A DNA stretch of 5,789 nucleotides from NCBI GenBank assembly GCA_903916205.1, contig CAIWVX010000409.1, positions 1 through 5,789 on the forward strand, given 5' to 3'. The stretch's first letter is position 1. Each line of letters starts with the position of its first letter. The notes below the pieces were generated by a model. The model was not told the origin of the DNA, made no database searches, and saw only the letters and a list, made by a program, of their open reading frames with translations. Shown here one piece after another: positions 5,575 through 5,789 of the stretch. The translations under genes and the position numbers were made by a program. The stretch comes from an uncultured beta proteobacterium. GTDB taxonomy: Bacteria; Pseudomonadota; Gammaproteobacteria; Burkholderiales; Rhodocyclaceae.

Positions 5575-5789
5575 TTACATTATTTCCAGCAAACTTGTAT
5601 CCCACTTAGCATGTTTTTCAAACCCTAGCAGATTAGCCGTGGTGGCCGCGATATTCGATAAACCGGCTGTAGAAAGTGACTTTAAGCCAAGTTTTCCACC
5701 TGTCACATTGTCATAAAGAATCAGCGGAACAGGATTTAGGGTATGCGCCGTTTTGGCCTTGAACGAGCCATCTGGGTTCTGTGCGGGCA
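5575..5789 (-). CDS. gpmI: 2,3-bisphosphoglycerate-independent phosphoglycerate mutase, C-terminal end (partial)
   Basis: The last 70 codons of a gene that continues beyond the right edge. The enzyme interconverts 3- and 2-phosphoglycerate in glycolysis and gluconeogenesis, using two metal ions (usually Mn2+) and no bisphosphoglycerate cofactor. The fragment contains KTAHTLNPVP, whose His (codon 5743-5745) corresponds to a metal ligand of the phosphatase domain (His462 in the Geobacillus stearothermophilus enzyme). GLSNIAATTANLLGFE follows, the usual last helix. The wording LNPVP, Tyr-Asp after it and SNIAAT recall the longer iPGM subgroup rather than E. coli GpmI, which I remember as STAHTNLPVP and SDIAPT. 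The stop is TAA at 5577-5575, and mpl starts 128 bases downstream. The alkaline-phosphatase superfamily is clear; the mutase call rests on these C-terminal motifs alone. Confidence 0.85.
   Translation of the reverse strand, partial: PAQNPDGSFKAKTAHTLNPVPLILYDNVTGGKLGLKSLSTAGLSNIAATTANLLGFEKHAKWDTSLLEIM

Overview
This window reads as a stretch of ordinary chromosome from a Gram-negative proteobacterium, most likely a gammaproteobacterium. The main support is a full-length Mpl murein-recycling ligase that, from memory, follows the Escherichia coli protein closely along its whole length; Mpl is essentially a proteobacterial enzyme. Base composition is moderate and even, with no obvious mobile element, tRNA, rRNA or CRISPR. 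I cannot name the genus.

Left part (1-301): a leader without a complete gene. The first 23 bases could be the start of a divergent minus-strand gene running off the window. The rest is promoter and 5' leader for the plus-strand operon.

Centre (302-3839): a compact four-gene operon for a membrane-bound, biotin-dependent, sodium-pumping acyl-CoA decarboxylase. The order is carboxyltransferase alpha (mmdA), small membrane anchor delta (mmdD, OadG family), biotin carrier gamma (mmdC) and carboxybiotin decarboxylase/Na+ pump beta (mmdB). This matches the mmdADCB order known from Propionigenium modestum. MmdA moves the carboxyl group of (S)-methylmalonyl-CoA (or a similar acyl-CoA) to biotin on MmdC, MmdD holds the complex together at the membrane, and MmdB releases CO2 from carboxybiotin while exporting Na+. 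The last three genes are nearly contiguous or overlapping, which suggests translational coupling. A strong hairpin terminator at 3858-3886, shaped to work on both strands, closes the operon.

Right part (3887-5789): two minus-strand genes converge on that terminator. They are the complete mpl (4055-5446) and, upstream of it, the last 70 codons of gpmI (cofactor-independent phosphoglycerate mutase, long-type C-terminus), which is cut by the window edge.

I see no clearly new system. The most notable points are the mmdADCB-type Na+ pump in a probable gammaproteobacterium, a few substitutions in otherwise conserved motifs of the pump and biotin carrier, and a start site that a longest-ORF approach would get wrong by 44 codons.
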